64,000 nt of DNA from Gossypium raimondii (taxonomy: Eukaryota; Streptophyta; Magnoliopsida; Malvales; Malvaceae): positions 25,172,001 through 25,236,000 of the forward strand of contig NC_068569.1 in the NCBI RefSeq assembly GCF_025698545.1, written 5' to 3'. The notes below the pieces were generated by a model. That model did not search any database. It was not told the origin of the DNA and saw only the letters and a program-made list of their open reading frames with translations. A program made the translations under genes and the position numbers. Of this stretch, positions 25,640 to 36,735 are shown one piece after another; positions within the stretch are counted from its first letter, which is position 1, and each line of letters begins with the position of its first letter.

Positions 25640-25885
25640 TTGTTGATGCCACACAACCATGTGCTAGGTCGTGCTAGAGACCGTTTTGGAATTAGAGTCA
25701 CATGGGCAAGAGTCATAAGCATGTGTCCAGGCCGTGTGAGAGACTTTTTGGGTTTTGAGTCACATGGACGTGTGCTAGACCGTGTAACTCTCTATTTTGA
25801 GTTATACGACCGTGTGTTAGACCGTGTGCAACACTAATATCGGCCACACGAGCTAGACATCCAGGCCGTGTGAATCCACACGGGC
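25640..25885. repeat. CACACGG/CCGTGTG palindrome cluster
   Basis: Repeated CCGTGTG arms (GGCCGTGTGAGAG, GACCGTGTAACTC, GACCGTGTGTTAG, GGCCGTGTGAATCC) alternate with CACACGG or CACATGG arms. This is the LTR-internal cluster of the enclosing element. Confidence 0.7.
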
Positions 25886-27474
25886 TTGTGGGCCAAAAAT
25901 AAAAAATTTTCCCTAGGTTTGTAAACATCATTCTAATCGAATGTAGGCTAACCGTAGGGTTCATGTGATCTGAATTAGGCTACATAATTTGATATATGAT
26001 GATCTGATAATGAATAACCTCATAACTATACTTATATTCGATGTGATATATGTTAATTGAGTATGATCTACATTATCGAAATATGATCTTGTAACTCCCC
26101 AAAACCCAGCCTAGAAGTTTAGACCGAATTCCGGAGGTCACATTGACCACCGAAGTGATTGTAGGAAAATTTTAGTTTGACAAGCTAAAAAATAAAACAA
26201 TATTTAAGTTACATAAAACTTTCAGTTATAAAATCCTGATATTTCAAAAAAGAAAAAAAAAACAGTCTCAATGTCGCTTACATGCATAAAATACAGAATT
26301 TTGTACCACAGTTTTCAAAACAGTATTTACAATTCAAAACTGTTTAATTATAAACTCGAAAATTATAAAAAATACTATTAAAGCCTGTTTTTAACTGTGA
26401 CTTTCTGAGACCTTCGCATACCGAGTCCAGCTACAGAAAATGGAAGTGTACTTGAAATGGGAAACACTAAGAGGGTGAGCTACATGAGCTCAGTGTGAGT
26501 TCGAAACGTGACTAACATCAGAGTTATATAACAGAAATCCATATAGCAGTTCAAGAGCGAAACGCACTTACAGAGAAATACAGAACCAGAAGGTAAACAC
26601 AGTATCAACCTCTCAATCGTATGTAACAATCAAGCACACCATATCATACAACCAGAACACTCAATTGGTAATCTCATAAACGGGTCGATACCAAAACACT
26701 TCTCATCACAAACAAATCAAACGTATCAGTACCGAAACACAACAGCCTATAAACAATTAATCCCACAATCAGACAGAATGCGGAAAAAAAATGCAACAAT
26801 GTGAACCCACCCATCCAGCCAGACACCACTCCGTCCCCCAATCACACCCCAAAAGAGCTAATTAAGCTCATCCAACCAAACACACCACATAGGGCTTCGA
26901 ACGACCCATCCATCCCTACACACCACGTATGTGGACTAGGCTACTCAGATAATAATACGCAGCAAAGCTAATGTATATGCAGTACAGTGCATTATGGTAA
27001 ACCATTGTACAGATATGTTGCAGTTAAACTGCCAGATCAGATCAGAATCAGTCTTCTTTCTCTTCACAACCAAACCCTAAATGTTTTATACAAATGTATA
27101 TATGCAGACAGACGTATAGAATCAGTATACAAGATTTCCAGACAGTCATTCAGACACAGAAACTCACATCTAGTCAATCAGTTACAGAATTCCTGTGTAG
27201 TCATAGAATGCGCACTACACACAAACACTCACACACCAATCACTTAGAATAAGAAATTCGTACATTCATTTACCCGGATTCAGTATCAATTGCAAAGTAA
27301 CCTCAAGCAACAATAAAACAATATGCTTAAATAAAGGTATATCTATACAAAACACACCACTTTAGGCCGAATCAAAGTTTTGATCACCCTTGTTAAGACC
27401 TCGCTAAGAGTCGGAACACATAGAATCGCAATCAAGCTTTAATTTGACACAAAACAAAATTTGGCGAGATAGGG

Positions 27475-27862
27475 CCAAACGGCCATGTGTTCTAGCCATG
27501 TGGAAATGCCTAGTCCGTGTGGGGGTCAACACACCCATGTGGAGGGGCACACGCCCGTGTGGAAGGAGGCACATGCCCGTGTGACCTAGGGACATGGTCA
27601 TGTGATCCGGTTGTGTAACTCTCTGTCCGTTTGTGCTAAAATAGGATACAGGGAAGACATGGCCATGTGAGGTTCTCACACGCCCGTGTGCCCACCAGAC
27701 ATGGTCGTGTGTTCAAAACAAAAGCCCATGTGGGATCCCTAAATCTCCAAATTGGCCATTCGATCGTGTGGCACCAAATTTTACTTAAAATCCTAATTTG
27801 CAATTGTATACGGCCGTGTGAATCATCCAAGTGGGGGCACACGCCCTTGTAGCCACTCGTGT
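27475..27862. repeat. Dense CACACGCCCGTGTGG palindrome cluster
   Basis: At least eight arms or full palindromes occur, for example CACACGCCCGTGTGG near 27549, CACATGCCCGTGTG near 27570, CTCACACGCCCGTGTG near 27676, ACGGCCGTGTGAATC near 27810 and GCACACGCCCTTGT near 27837. Intervening arms have GGCCATGTG or GGTCATGTG variants. Both strands yield open frames of 60-90 codons here because the repeats avoid stops. These are not genes. Confidence 0.8.
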
Positions 27863-28442
27863 GGTCACGAAACTACATCGAAATTGGCTGCAAACCGCAC
27901 TTTTCTTCTCAAAATCACATTCCCAGCATCTCTAGTCCTAAAACCCACCTCAAAATTTCTTAACAATCCCTCAACTATCAACAAAAAAATTCCTATCCGC
28001 TTTAGTCCAAAAACATACAAGAAAATAAACCAAACTCCAACATCAAAACTTAACGATTCAGAAAACACCAATAACTGCCGTATTTTACATATCCAATTCA
28101 TAATTTCATTAATGAAAAAGAAAAGTTTGAATCCCACACCTGACTCGTGACCAAAACTTCCAGACGCTGACTTGACGACAGAGAACCGAAGCTTTCCAAA
28201 ACAAAACCATTCTTCTTTTGTTTTTGTCCAAAGGTACAAGAAACCAAGAAGAAAAAAAAGAGAAAGTAAACCATGGTGAGGGAGAAGAGAGAACGTGCAA
28301 ACAACAAAAAAAAAAAGAAGAAAAAAATAAAATAAGATTAAAAATAAAAATAAAAATCCAAACTAAATAAATATTTAATAAATATTAAAATTTTTCAACA
28401 AAACAAAACTTAAATCAAAGTAATTCCCTCAAAACACACCTG

Positions 28443-28515
28443 AGGCTTGAACCTAGAACCCCAAACTAAACTAACATATAACCAACCGCCAGACCAGTAA
28501 GCCCATTCTGACACT
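28443..28515 (-). repeat. tRNA-like segment with B-box-like GGTTCTAGGTTCAAGCC
   Basis: On the - strand an A-box-like stretch (CTTACTGGTCTGGCGGTTGG, about 28484-28503) precedes GGTTCTAGGTTCAAGCC (28443-28459), which fits a Pol III B box. It is at the same relative place (about 100-160 bp from the LTR's right end) as the tRNA-like segments of the related LTRs. Confidence 0.45.
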
Positions 28516-29355
28516 AAAACGCGAAAACAGACTCACATGTCTAATCTAGCCTCTGACCTTACCTATAAATATCAAAACTTCTAACCCCAAAAACCAGGGT
28601 GTTACAGATCTGAATCAAGATAATTGTATATACATCTTTTCTATTTGTTAATTCTGTATCTGCATTGGGTTGGGATCTGTGCAAAGGAGGAAGTGTGGGC
28701 AGTTTAAAAAGTTACCGTTTCTGGTGGTTAAGCCACGTATATATATATATATGATTCTGGCGATCTATAACATTCTGATCTGGGAACTAGACTGCAAATA
28801 TTCTGAAACGTGACATATTGTCACTATTTTGTAGGGACGGATGGGTACTTGATACCTTATATGATGTTTAGGTATGGATGGAGATGGTGAGTAGCGGATG
28901 GGGAGTAAGATTCTGCATCTGTATATGATATGTTCTATATTTGTATTCGATATGTTTTGTATCCGATTTTGATTCTAATATCTAACCGAATAAAGATCTG
29001 GAAGTATGATTGAGATTGTTTTTACTAATTTGGTTACATAAGTTACACATTGAGTCGTTAGCTCATTTAGACTGTTGTTTGAATTTCATGTAACCTTTAG
29101 ACTTAAGCGGGTCGCCGTATCGGGAGCTCGGTCATTTCGCTTAATCATTTTATCATGTTATTTGGAATTACACTGTTACTAATTTCTAGGATTGCTATTT
29201 TTTTTAAAGACTGGATTTTATGGTTTGCTTATTATCGTTTAAATGTTATTGGATCGTTTGAATTCTTGATTCTTAAAAGTTGGATTTTTCAGAAGTAGTT
29301 TAATGCAATTCTCCAGATTTGGCCATAACATCTAGCCCGGGTTTGGGGTGTTACA

Positions 29356-31338
29356 CAATATCAAGTTCATTTCATATAAAAAATTCGTTCAACATATCGT
29401 CCGAATTTCTTTCTGCTCATTCATATTCATTTCGGTACTATATTTTATTAATAATTTATTTTATTACATTTTCAAGTTTTTCAATTCCAATTATAATGTT
29501 ACGCCAGATGCAACCCTAGTAAAACAGACTTGGATATATAGGTAAACTACACCACATCAGATAGCTCGTAAGAGTTTAAACTACACCACACCAGAGCACC
29601 GAAATGCAAAGCCCTTAGGCATCAAATACATTATCATATGTATATACATCCCTCCACCACATCAAGGTTTCTGTATAGACATATAATACTCGATGATCCA
29701 CAACAAATGTTGGATCCTGATATAATCTGTACTGGACTCTATATAATAACATATCTCGTACAAGCGTGCATATAACCGTATTAGCATGCCAATCGTATCC
29801 TAACTTTTTACTAAGTTTCATGGGAAACAATTTTACATATATGCATTTCCATACCTGTAATCATCTTACTCGTATATTCATACTTTGTATTCAGTCACAT
29901 ATATATTTTCATACCCTATACACTGTTCTGTCGCATAACAATCATTTATCACATTTGGTTTTGCAATTTAGCCCATATATCATTACTCAATCATAATCAC
30001 AACTAGAATCCAATTCATCATCAAACAACATGTCATACTTACCATACAACATATTTTTACCCATTTACCATTTCACGTGACATAAATCAAATATTTCATG
30101 CTATTTTTCATTTTATTCATTTTAGCCATATATTTTGATATCCTACATCAAATTCAATCAAAACAATTCATACTATCACCATATACTTACCTTAATGATT
30201 AATAAAGCAATTATCATATATATACAAGCGATTATATCTATCCTAAACCATCAAAGTACAAACTGAGGTTTCGCGCGTTACTCGTCGACAATTTTTGCTT
30301 TTCCTTTCCCTCTCAACAATTCAGTGTTGTTGTTAGCTACGAATAATCTCAAAACATATCATACAATCAACTTCCAGTCATTTTAGAATCAAATAAAAAA
30401 TTACACAGATTTTATAATTTATTCAATTTAGTCCCAAAAATCAGGACAAGCATAACTTTTAATTTAGGGTCTCAAATTAGAATATGATTTTACAAAAATT
30501 CATTAAGGACATTCTATTTTCTATTCCTATCAACATTTTTTTCATTTTCTAAATCAAGCTCCCATGACCTCAAATATATAAAAAAGAATACAGGAAAAGG
30601 ACTAAATTTCCATGCCTAATTGTATGGTCGAACACTTGCAAAACCTTAAGTTTTTTTTCTTTTTCTTCTTTAGTTGCTACGGTTTTGGGGAAGAAGATGA
30701 CAACATTTCATCTCTCTTCGCACTTCATTTTCTATTTATACTATTGTTTAACTTTTAATTAGTTTTAGTTAACAATTTAATTAGATTTTATGTTAATCAA
30801 TTTACTATTAATCCAGTTAATGCCTATCATCATTATCATTCACTAATGCATGTTAACCTTTGGTTTATAAAACTTGGTTGAAATTTCTCTTTTCTTAACT
30901 ATGGATATTCGACTATGGAAGGTAGGAAAAGATGAACTCTCTCGCTTTCTTTCCACTCATCTAAGTATATATAGTAATTAAACTTAATTAACCTTAGTTT
31001 ATTAGTTTAATTAATTACTAATCACACTTTAGTTTATAATCCATCATCATCCACTATGACATGGTTAAAAATGGTTTAATTACCATTTTGGACCTTTGGC
31101 TAATTGCAAATTAAGTCCTCAAGCCTTTGGTCAATTAGAAACCTATAGCAATTAGACTTTTATAATTTAGTCCTTGTACCCTAATTAAGTAATTAATAGA
31201 CAAAATTGATGGGTCAAACATCAATATACTTTTATACTAATCACATAAATATTTATATTTAATATTTACGCACTCGGGTTATGGAAATGAGGTTCTGAAA
31301 CTACATTTTCTAGTATCACTAAAAATCGGGTTGTCACA
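29356..31338. mobile_element. LTR of the second family, inverse to the 13779 copy; left end lost
   Basis: It ends ATCGGGTTGTCACA; its reverse begins TGTGACAACCCGATTTTTAGTG, parallel to TGTAACAATACAATTTTCGGTAGTG at 13779. Matching blocks in order from the right end: a GGTTATGGAAATGAGG segment, a CCTTGTACCCTAATTAAGT segment, a GCTTTCTTTCCACTC segment, and CAAGCTCCCATGACCTC near 30551. The left boundary coincides with the end of the neighbouring LTR at 29355 and no target duplication is seen, so it is probably truncated. Confidence 0.6.
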
Positions 31339-31830
31339 CCCTTGGATAAAATCTCTCTCCAATCTTGTTACACTGGCACAAAAGAAATCAATTCCTATTT
31401 CATGATAAGTCTCAATGACTTTTAAACAAACTCAACTATCCAAGATCATGTCTTGAAGACCCTAGGACCAAACTCTCTCCAATCTGATCTTGTCAACTTA
31501 ATGGAACCCTTTCTTCAAGATCAAAGTCTCGAAGACCCTCAAAGCAAACCTTATCAATCCAATATCGAGTCTCAAATATCCTTGAATCAACTTTCAAGGC
31601 ATCTAAAGCAAAAAACTCCCAAACCCATTTTCAAGGCTAAGTCTCTACAACCCTTGAAGCGAACTACATCCATCCAAGATCAAATCTCAAGACCATTTGA
31701 TTGAAACTTTGTTGAAGAAAAGGATTAAAGGAAATATTCAGAAATCATAACTCTCAAGTTTGATAATAAACCTATTTTATTTATCTCAAATCTTTTAGGT
31801 CTTATTTGACGCAAAATTTTTGTGTACAAA
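31339..31830 (+). mobile_element. Remnant of a retrotransposon 5' LTR end with degenerate tandem repeats
   Basis: About five imperfect copies of a roughly 50-60 bp unit (words such as CCAAGATCA, GTCTCGAAGACCCT, GAAGCAAACT) fill 31360-31705. Then come TTTGTGTACA and TGGCATGCCACAGTGGGAC (31835-31853), which looks like a retroelement leader starting just after an LTR. The left part of the LTR is missing, cut by the adjoining LTR that ends at 31338. Confidence 0.45.
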
Positions 31831-31905
31831 TTCCTGGCATGCCACAGTGGGACGATCTCTTCCTTTTATTGCTTTTCTTCAGAGTTTAAGTTCATCAAAT
31901 TTGTA

Positions 31906-32140
31906 ATGGCTCCCAAGAAGAACCTTTTTAACAAACCAAATCTAAAGTATTTTCCAACTCAAGAGTTAGAGGAAGAATTATTAACAACAACCATTCATCA
32001 ATGCTCATGATCAAGTTTGGATGTTGTAGTTAAGATGGTAGCATGCACTCTTCCCTTAAGGAACAAGTGGCTTCTCTTGCAAAAACTATGGAATCCATTG
32101 TACAAGCATGAAACGAATGGATGATCAACTTTGTTTAATG
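31906..32140 (+). pseudogene. Retrotransposon gag N-terminal fragment, broken
   Basis: ATG at 31906 opens a 34-residue frame (start MAPKKNLFNK) ending in TGA at about 32008. Further right another frame reads SSLKEQVASLAKTMESIVQA (about 32047-32109), then a TGA and NEWMINF. Start and coiled-coil pieces of this kind occur at the N-terminus of plant Ty3-type gag polyproteins (family recall, not a search). The frames are out of register and interrupted, so this is a dead copy. Confidence 0.55.
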
Positions 32141-34569
32141 ATGGTTGTAGCTTGTAGCTTTATTTTCATTTGCAAACTAAGAACGATGGTTGTGCCATCT
32201 GCATTAGTAGTTTCAAGGGGTACCCAACTAGGTACAATTGATTTTTCAAGCCTTCTCATCTATGGACTATAAGAATGCTTGCATGCAAGCCTTCTGATAC
32301 ACATAATTAAAGTTGTCTAGGGATTGGGGTTTGAATTTGTGCACGTTAAAATCTCACCTTTCCAAAGACAAACAATGTTGCATAGACTGAGTGATCACTT
32401 CCAATCAAGTTGAAGTAGATCAAATCCAACCTTCAATATCAATCTTAATCTTTAAAATGTCGCCCATATCAATTATCCTTGAAATAAGGACTAATCCAGA
32501 CCCTTTAAAGTCATATCTAAACCTCTTCGAAAATATCTCCACAAATAAAAAAAAAATATCTTTGAAAGTTCTGATTTCCTTTAACAATATATATCCTAGT
32601 TTTACTGCATAATATAAATTTTAAAAATAAAAATAAAAATAATCAAATTAAAAAATACAACACAATCGAAACTTATTGCAACGTCAATAAAAACAGCAAA
32701 TTGCACTGACCTGGAATATTATTTATCATTCACCAAAAAGTATTGTTTATCATCCACCAACAAATATTTAATATGCATAATTATGCCTCAGTAGGATGAT
32801 AGGCCTAGGTAGTTGGAGACTATTGGTAATATAGCATCTAAATTCTAGATTACTTTCAACTATTTTGACCATTCTTGTCAAGGATTTGATTTCGTTTAAT
32901 CATACAAACCATTGCTTTTTAAAAGTTATAAGCAAGGTTAAATAATTAATTTTTAAGATAAAATGTTTTTCATCTCATAATTTATAGTTTTTAGTTTGGA
33001 AAATCAAGTTAAAATATAGTCTTTTAACCCTCATTTATCATTTAATATATTTTTTTATAATATTTATATTGGGTATATAAGTATTTTTATTTTAAAATTT
33101 GTTTCAAATATAGTCAATTGAGTCTTAATTTGATTGGCATGGGTATTGTTGTCAATGCATTATCCTCTTATTTATGAGTTGAGGAGGGATTATGGGTAGT
33201 TCTAGTTCTAGGTATTGTGTCAAAGAGTAATATTATCGAACCTATAATGAGATTGGTAAAAAACAGATTGTTTCAAATATATAACATTATATGTTTGTTT
33301 TGTAATGGTTATATTTTAATACCTTAAATATGGTCTATATATACAAATATAATTATATATTTCATATATCAAAATATTAATATTGAGTTATAATATTTTA
33401 TATATTTTTAATTACAATTTAAGTTGATATATTTCCTAAAGCATAAGATTAACAATCCAAAAATCATTTAAAGATATATTTTTTACTTTACAACATCGCG
33501 TATTTTTAAATACATATGATTATAATTGTTTTTGAAAAGTGCTTCAAAAATGCTTTTGGAAAAAAATTATTTAAATTATAATATAAAATATAAAATTTGA
33601 TTTAACGTGCATATTATTTTATTTAAAATTAATTTGAATGAAATTAATCAATTTTTAAAAACATTTTTCACGACACTCTTCAAAAGTAATTCTAGACTAA
33701 TCTAACTATCTATACTTACTATTATTTAAGTGTGGCACCAATTCAATCAATGAAATTACTAAAACATCCTTACATATTTTAAACTAGTATAAATTATTAC
33801 AAGTGTTTTTTTTATTTAAAAAGTAATAAAAAATTGTAAATGTTAACATTTACTTAAATATATTATAAAGCTATTTTAAAAATTATAAATTATGAGATGA
33901 AAACCATTTTGTAGTAAACATTGTGAGCAAAAGTGAAAGGTGGTAAGTGATGTTGAAAATGAAAATTTGTCCATTCATGAAGATTGGACCTCAATTCAGC
34001 ATCGAAATTATGAAAACATATAATAATTTTGGCCCAAAAATAATGCAGCTCCTCGCTGTTTAAGGTTTGGATTATTCTGGTTTCTTTAACAACACATGTC
34101 TGCTACACTTACAATTTGGTAAATATATATATATATATATATCTACTTGTGATATTCACAAAAAAATATTACTCTTTTCCTAAAAAAATATAACAAATAT
34201 TAATAGTATTATATATATTAAATGTCTCATCTTTCAATAAATAAAAATATGAATTATCACTAGGTAGGTTGGGGTCAACTCCATGAACAGCAGCATCTCT
34301 CAACAACTTTCTATATTAACCCCACTGAATTATCATTCGCATTCTGTCCTTATTGGGGTTTTGTTTTTTTTTTTTCATTTTATGTTGTAGACTACTGTCG
34401 GGATTAAAAGGAAAACCTAATTATAATTTGTTAGGATGAAAGTAATTTTTGTAATTTTTTAGCATAAGATATTAAAGAACATGGTATGGTTGGACGATTT
34501 CATGTAATCATATTATGTTTAAGTTACAACTATGTTTGAATTTATATAAACAGTTATTATAAAAATATT
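32141..34569. other. AT-rich spacer with decayed retroelement and repeat sequence
   Basis: 32141-32640 may be further decayed retroelement sequence. 32640-34569 is very AT-rich. A SINE-like repeat is listed separately at 33115-33235, and a TA microsatellite is at 34122-34142. No gene was found. Confidence 0.45.
33115..33235 (+). repeat. SINE-like repeat, shortened copy
   Basis: The phrase GGCATGGGTATTGTTGTCAATGC, then TTATCCTCTTATTTATGAG and TATGGGTAGTTCTAG, matches the longer copy at 63713-63855. About 35 bp between them (the part holding a B-box-like GAATTTGAGTG in the other copy) is missing here. Confidence 0.5.
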
Positions 34570-34909
34570 GGTTAAACTATGTTTTAGGTCTTAGTATTTT
34601 TAAACATTTAGAATTTAGTTCTTTTACTTTTCAGATTTAGAAAATGTAAGTCTAATTGTTGACACGATTAAAATTCTTCTATGAAATTCAAGTCCAATTC
34701 AACGTCATTTTTTATCACGTGGCTACTAAGTGAGTATTTCTTTTATTTTAAAATGTCACACCAACAAATTTAATGAAATATTTTAAAAGCTGTTGACAAT
34801 TGGACCTGAATTTTAAAATATGAAAAATAAAACTAAATTCTGAAAATAAAAATAAAGAAATTAACTTATAAATGTATGAAGAGTATAGGATTTGGAGCAT
34901 ATTTTAACC
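34570..34909. mobile_element. Possible MITE with GGTTAAA ends
   Basis: Ends GGTTAAACTATG and CATATTTTAACC are imperfect inverted repeats, and inner blocks (AATTCAAGTCCAATTC; GACCTGAATTTTA) continue the symmetry. Flanks are both A-rich (AAAAATATT and AAAAAATTA), too simple to prove a target duplication. Confidence 0.4.
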
Positions 34910-35002
34910 AAAAAATTATATAAAAAGTTTCAAGTATTTAAAAATAATTTTTTAAAAAAATAAAAAAAATATAGAAAATATAAAAAGTTTCAATTTTTTT
35001 TT

Positions 35003-35163
35003 TATTTCTTAAGGTCGAGCCCAATAGCTAATCCTCCGCATTCTATAGGCCCATTAAGGGGTAGATGCTGGCCATGAGTTTTAAAGCTACTCCACTCCCA
35101 AGGCGAGGATCAAACCCTCGACTGCTGGTTAAGGTAGGAGAGATACTTGCCATCTCACTTAAC
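35003..35163 (-). repeat. tRNA-derived SINE-like sequence abutting the PME gene 3' end
   Basis: On the - strand AAGTGAGATGGCAAGTAT (35143-35160) resembles an A box and GGGTTTGATCC (35108-35118) a B box, with about 25 bp between them. A 3' body follows, ending in an A/T-rich tail near 35000. The arrangement is that of a tRNA-headed SINE. The PME reading frame stops at 35159-35161, on the edge of this repeat. Confidence 0.5.
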
Positions 35164-36237
35164 TCCCTATATTATTTACTTTTAATATATAAAAGGGAAG
35201 TTTACACTCCAAGGGACATATCGGGAACAAAGGGAACGCCAGCCATTCGTCAGATTTCAAAAAGACACGAGGAGTCCATTTCATGGCTTCATCCATATCG
35301 ATTTTCTTGATAGCTTTCCATGTGACCCTGCCCTCGGTGTTGGCACCAGGTCCCCTATTTTGGAACTCGACAAAGTAACCAGTATCCAGTCCTATGGTGC
35401 CTTCCATGGGGGAGTAACCCTCTGGTGTAATGATGTCATCGATTTGACATTGCATTATGATAGTTGTGGCAAATTGTTTCCAGGGACGACCAAGGTATGT
35501 CTTGTTCTTGTCCTTCACCGGTAGGTAGTCAGGGGCACCCGAGATGGTACAATTTTGAAGCACAATGGCTGTGTTAGTTTCTTCTTCTTTCTTTCCGTGT
35601 GCTGTAATCATGTTGTGTTGGTTTTCACCTAGCTTCCTCACAATGATTTGACAGTTTTGGAACACACTTGCCCCATTCCCGAAGATGAAGTCCACAGTCC
35701 CGCTGATGAGACAATCCCTATAAAATTGTTTCTCTTTGTGAGCGTAAAGGGTGTCTTGGTACCCAGTGAAATGACAATTAAGCATGACGACCTTATCACA
35801 GGATGCCCTAAAAGCCACTGCTTGATGACCATCGGGTCTTGCTGAGTTATCGAATCCAATGCCCTTGGCCATGAAACTAGCCCCATCCACACCTACAATA
35901 TTTCACAAACATGCATACTAGTTAGTCACCTCACCTCACCACCAAAAGTTATATGTATATAATACTACTTACCAACAGTTGCAGTGCCAAATGTTTTAAC
36001 ATTATCCCTAATGCAATTAATGTCATTAGTGATGATGGTTTCAGTTGGGCCATCACCGATGAACATAACATTAGTCATCTTCTTGGTCACGATGATTTTT
36101 TCCTTGTAAGTACCAGCCTTAATGTGAATAACAAATCGATCGCAACTATTCAAAGGGACTTCAGCCAAGGCCTCGGTGATGCTATCATATTTCCCACAGC
36201 CATCCTTAGCGACCACAACATTAGGTGTTGAATCCAT
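35159..36237 (-). CDS. Pectin methylesterase catalytic domain, 2 exons, pro-region absent, C-terminus altered
   Basis: Family CE8 enzyme removing methyl esters from cell-wall homogalacturonan. Exons (- strand) are 36237-35973 and 35892-35159, GT-AG intron, 332 residues. The catalytic set is complete: Gln112 (GHQAVAFR), Gln134 and Asp135 (GYQDTLY), Asp156 (DFIFGN), Arg224 and Trp226 (LGRPWK). It starts at MDSTPNVVVAKDG, exactly where the mature enzyme normally starts, with no signal peptide or PMEI pro-domain. Upstream in frame there are 19 sense codons including KLKRKLFHEK, like a type I processing site, then a stop in the TATA region. At the C-terminus the frame reads EWLAFPLFP..., whereas the next frame reads AGVPFVPDMSLGV and stops at 35202-35204, the ending expected for this family. 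A one-base indel is likely. This may be a decaying or cytosol-stranded copy. A sequencing error at the 3' end is possible. Confidence 0.85.
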
Positions 36238-36289
36238 TGATTTTTCATGAAATAGTTTCCTCTTGAGCTTGAATAATATGTCATTAAAG

Positions 36290-36306
36290 TGTCCTATTTA
36301 TACTAC
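36290..36306 (-). promoter_or_regulatory. Candidate TATA box of the PME gene
   Basis: TATAAATA on the - strand (36295-36302), 58 bp upstream of the ATG at 36237, is well placed for a short 5' UTR. If real, transcription starts downstream of any lost pro-region, so the truncated protein would be the primary product. Confidence 0.45.
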
Positions 36307-36606
36307 CAAAGTAATTAACATCTTCTTAACAAATTAATGGCTATTTTTAGTTAATTATTTGCAAGGGGTGGAGAGTTTATAGATTTTACTAGAGTTAATA
36401 AAATAAAATAAAATATTTAAATTGTGGAAACAAAATACAAATTTAAAATACTATATGAAATATAGAATTTTATGTGTTTAACACAAATGTTAAATTTGTA
36501 ATGGATGTTAATTATTACATAATAATTCTCATTACTTATAGTTCTTTATCCTCATTTGCGCCAAACAATATATTGTCTTCTAATATTAATAATTAAGAAA
36601 GAGATG

Positions 36607-36735
36607 AACTTTGTATATTGGCCTGATAGTTAGGGTGTTCACTGTTCTAGGTGTGGTCTAGGTTCAAGTTGTGCTAGTCACGTTGCTGTTAGGATTCTGT
36701 CCTCCTCTTATAATTTCACCTGAAAAATAAGAAAG
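36607..36735 (+). repeat. tRNA-derived SINE-like repeat
   Basis: TGGCCTGATAGTTAGGGTG (36619-36637) is A-box-like and GGTTCAAGTT (36661-36670) is B-box-like. The body runs to CTCCTCTTATAATTTCACC with an A-rich tail. It lies in the PME-DUF688 spacer. Confidence 0.5.

Larger units (their letters stand above)
26090..28606 (-). mobile_element. Solo LTR with perfect 5-bp target duplication, nested in another LTR
   Basis: It starts TGTAACTCCCCAAAACCC and ends CCAGGGTGTTACA. GATCT is present immediately before (26085-26089) and after (28607-28611), a perfect 5-bp duplication. It is 2517 bp, with no gag or pol and no primer-binding site outside, hence solo. It shares with the 7137 and 40928 LTRs the CAATCACACC/CTACACAC block (about 26815-26930), the palindrome cluster (27475-27860) and a tRNA-like segment (28443-28510). 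Orientation is inferred from the 40.9-kb copy. Confidence 0.85.
25175..29355 (+). mobile_element. Solo LTR (palindrome family), interrupted by another LTR of the same family
   Basis: It starts TGTAACACCCCATTACC and ends GGTTTGGGGTGTTACA. Removing 26090-28606 and one duplication copy leaves about 1.66 kb. The right end, read in reverse (TGTAACACCCCAAACCCGGG..., then GGCCAAATCTGG), parallels the + strand left end of the 40928-42882 LTR, so this copy is in the opposite orientation. A short GTGTGCTAGACCGTGT-type palindrome cluster lies at about 25640-25885. Flanks GTACA and CAATA do not match, so no target duplication is visible. Confidence 0.6.

Noticed and set aside
25640..27862. Direct-repeat clusters considered as a CRISPR array
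   Set aside because: Spacing is irregular, the repeats are palindromic half-sites with many variants, there are no cas genes, and the setting is a plant LTR.
27404..28307. Several overlapping 60-124 codon frames on both strands
   Set aside because: They lie in the palindrome cluster and end region of a solo LTR; the repeats lack stops in several frames. No domain character.
31453..31704. 83-codon + strand frame
   Set aside because: Translation of degenerate tandem repeats in a retroelement end; no conserved protein feature.
35953..36231. 92-codon + strand frame
   Set aside because: Antisense shadow of PME exon 1.
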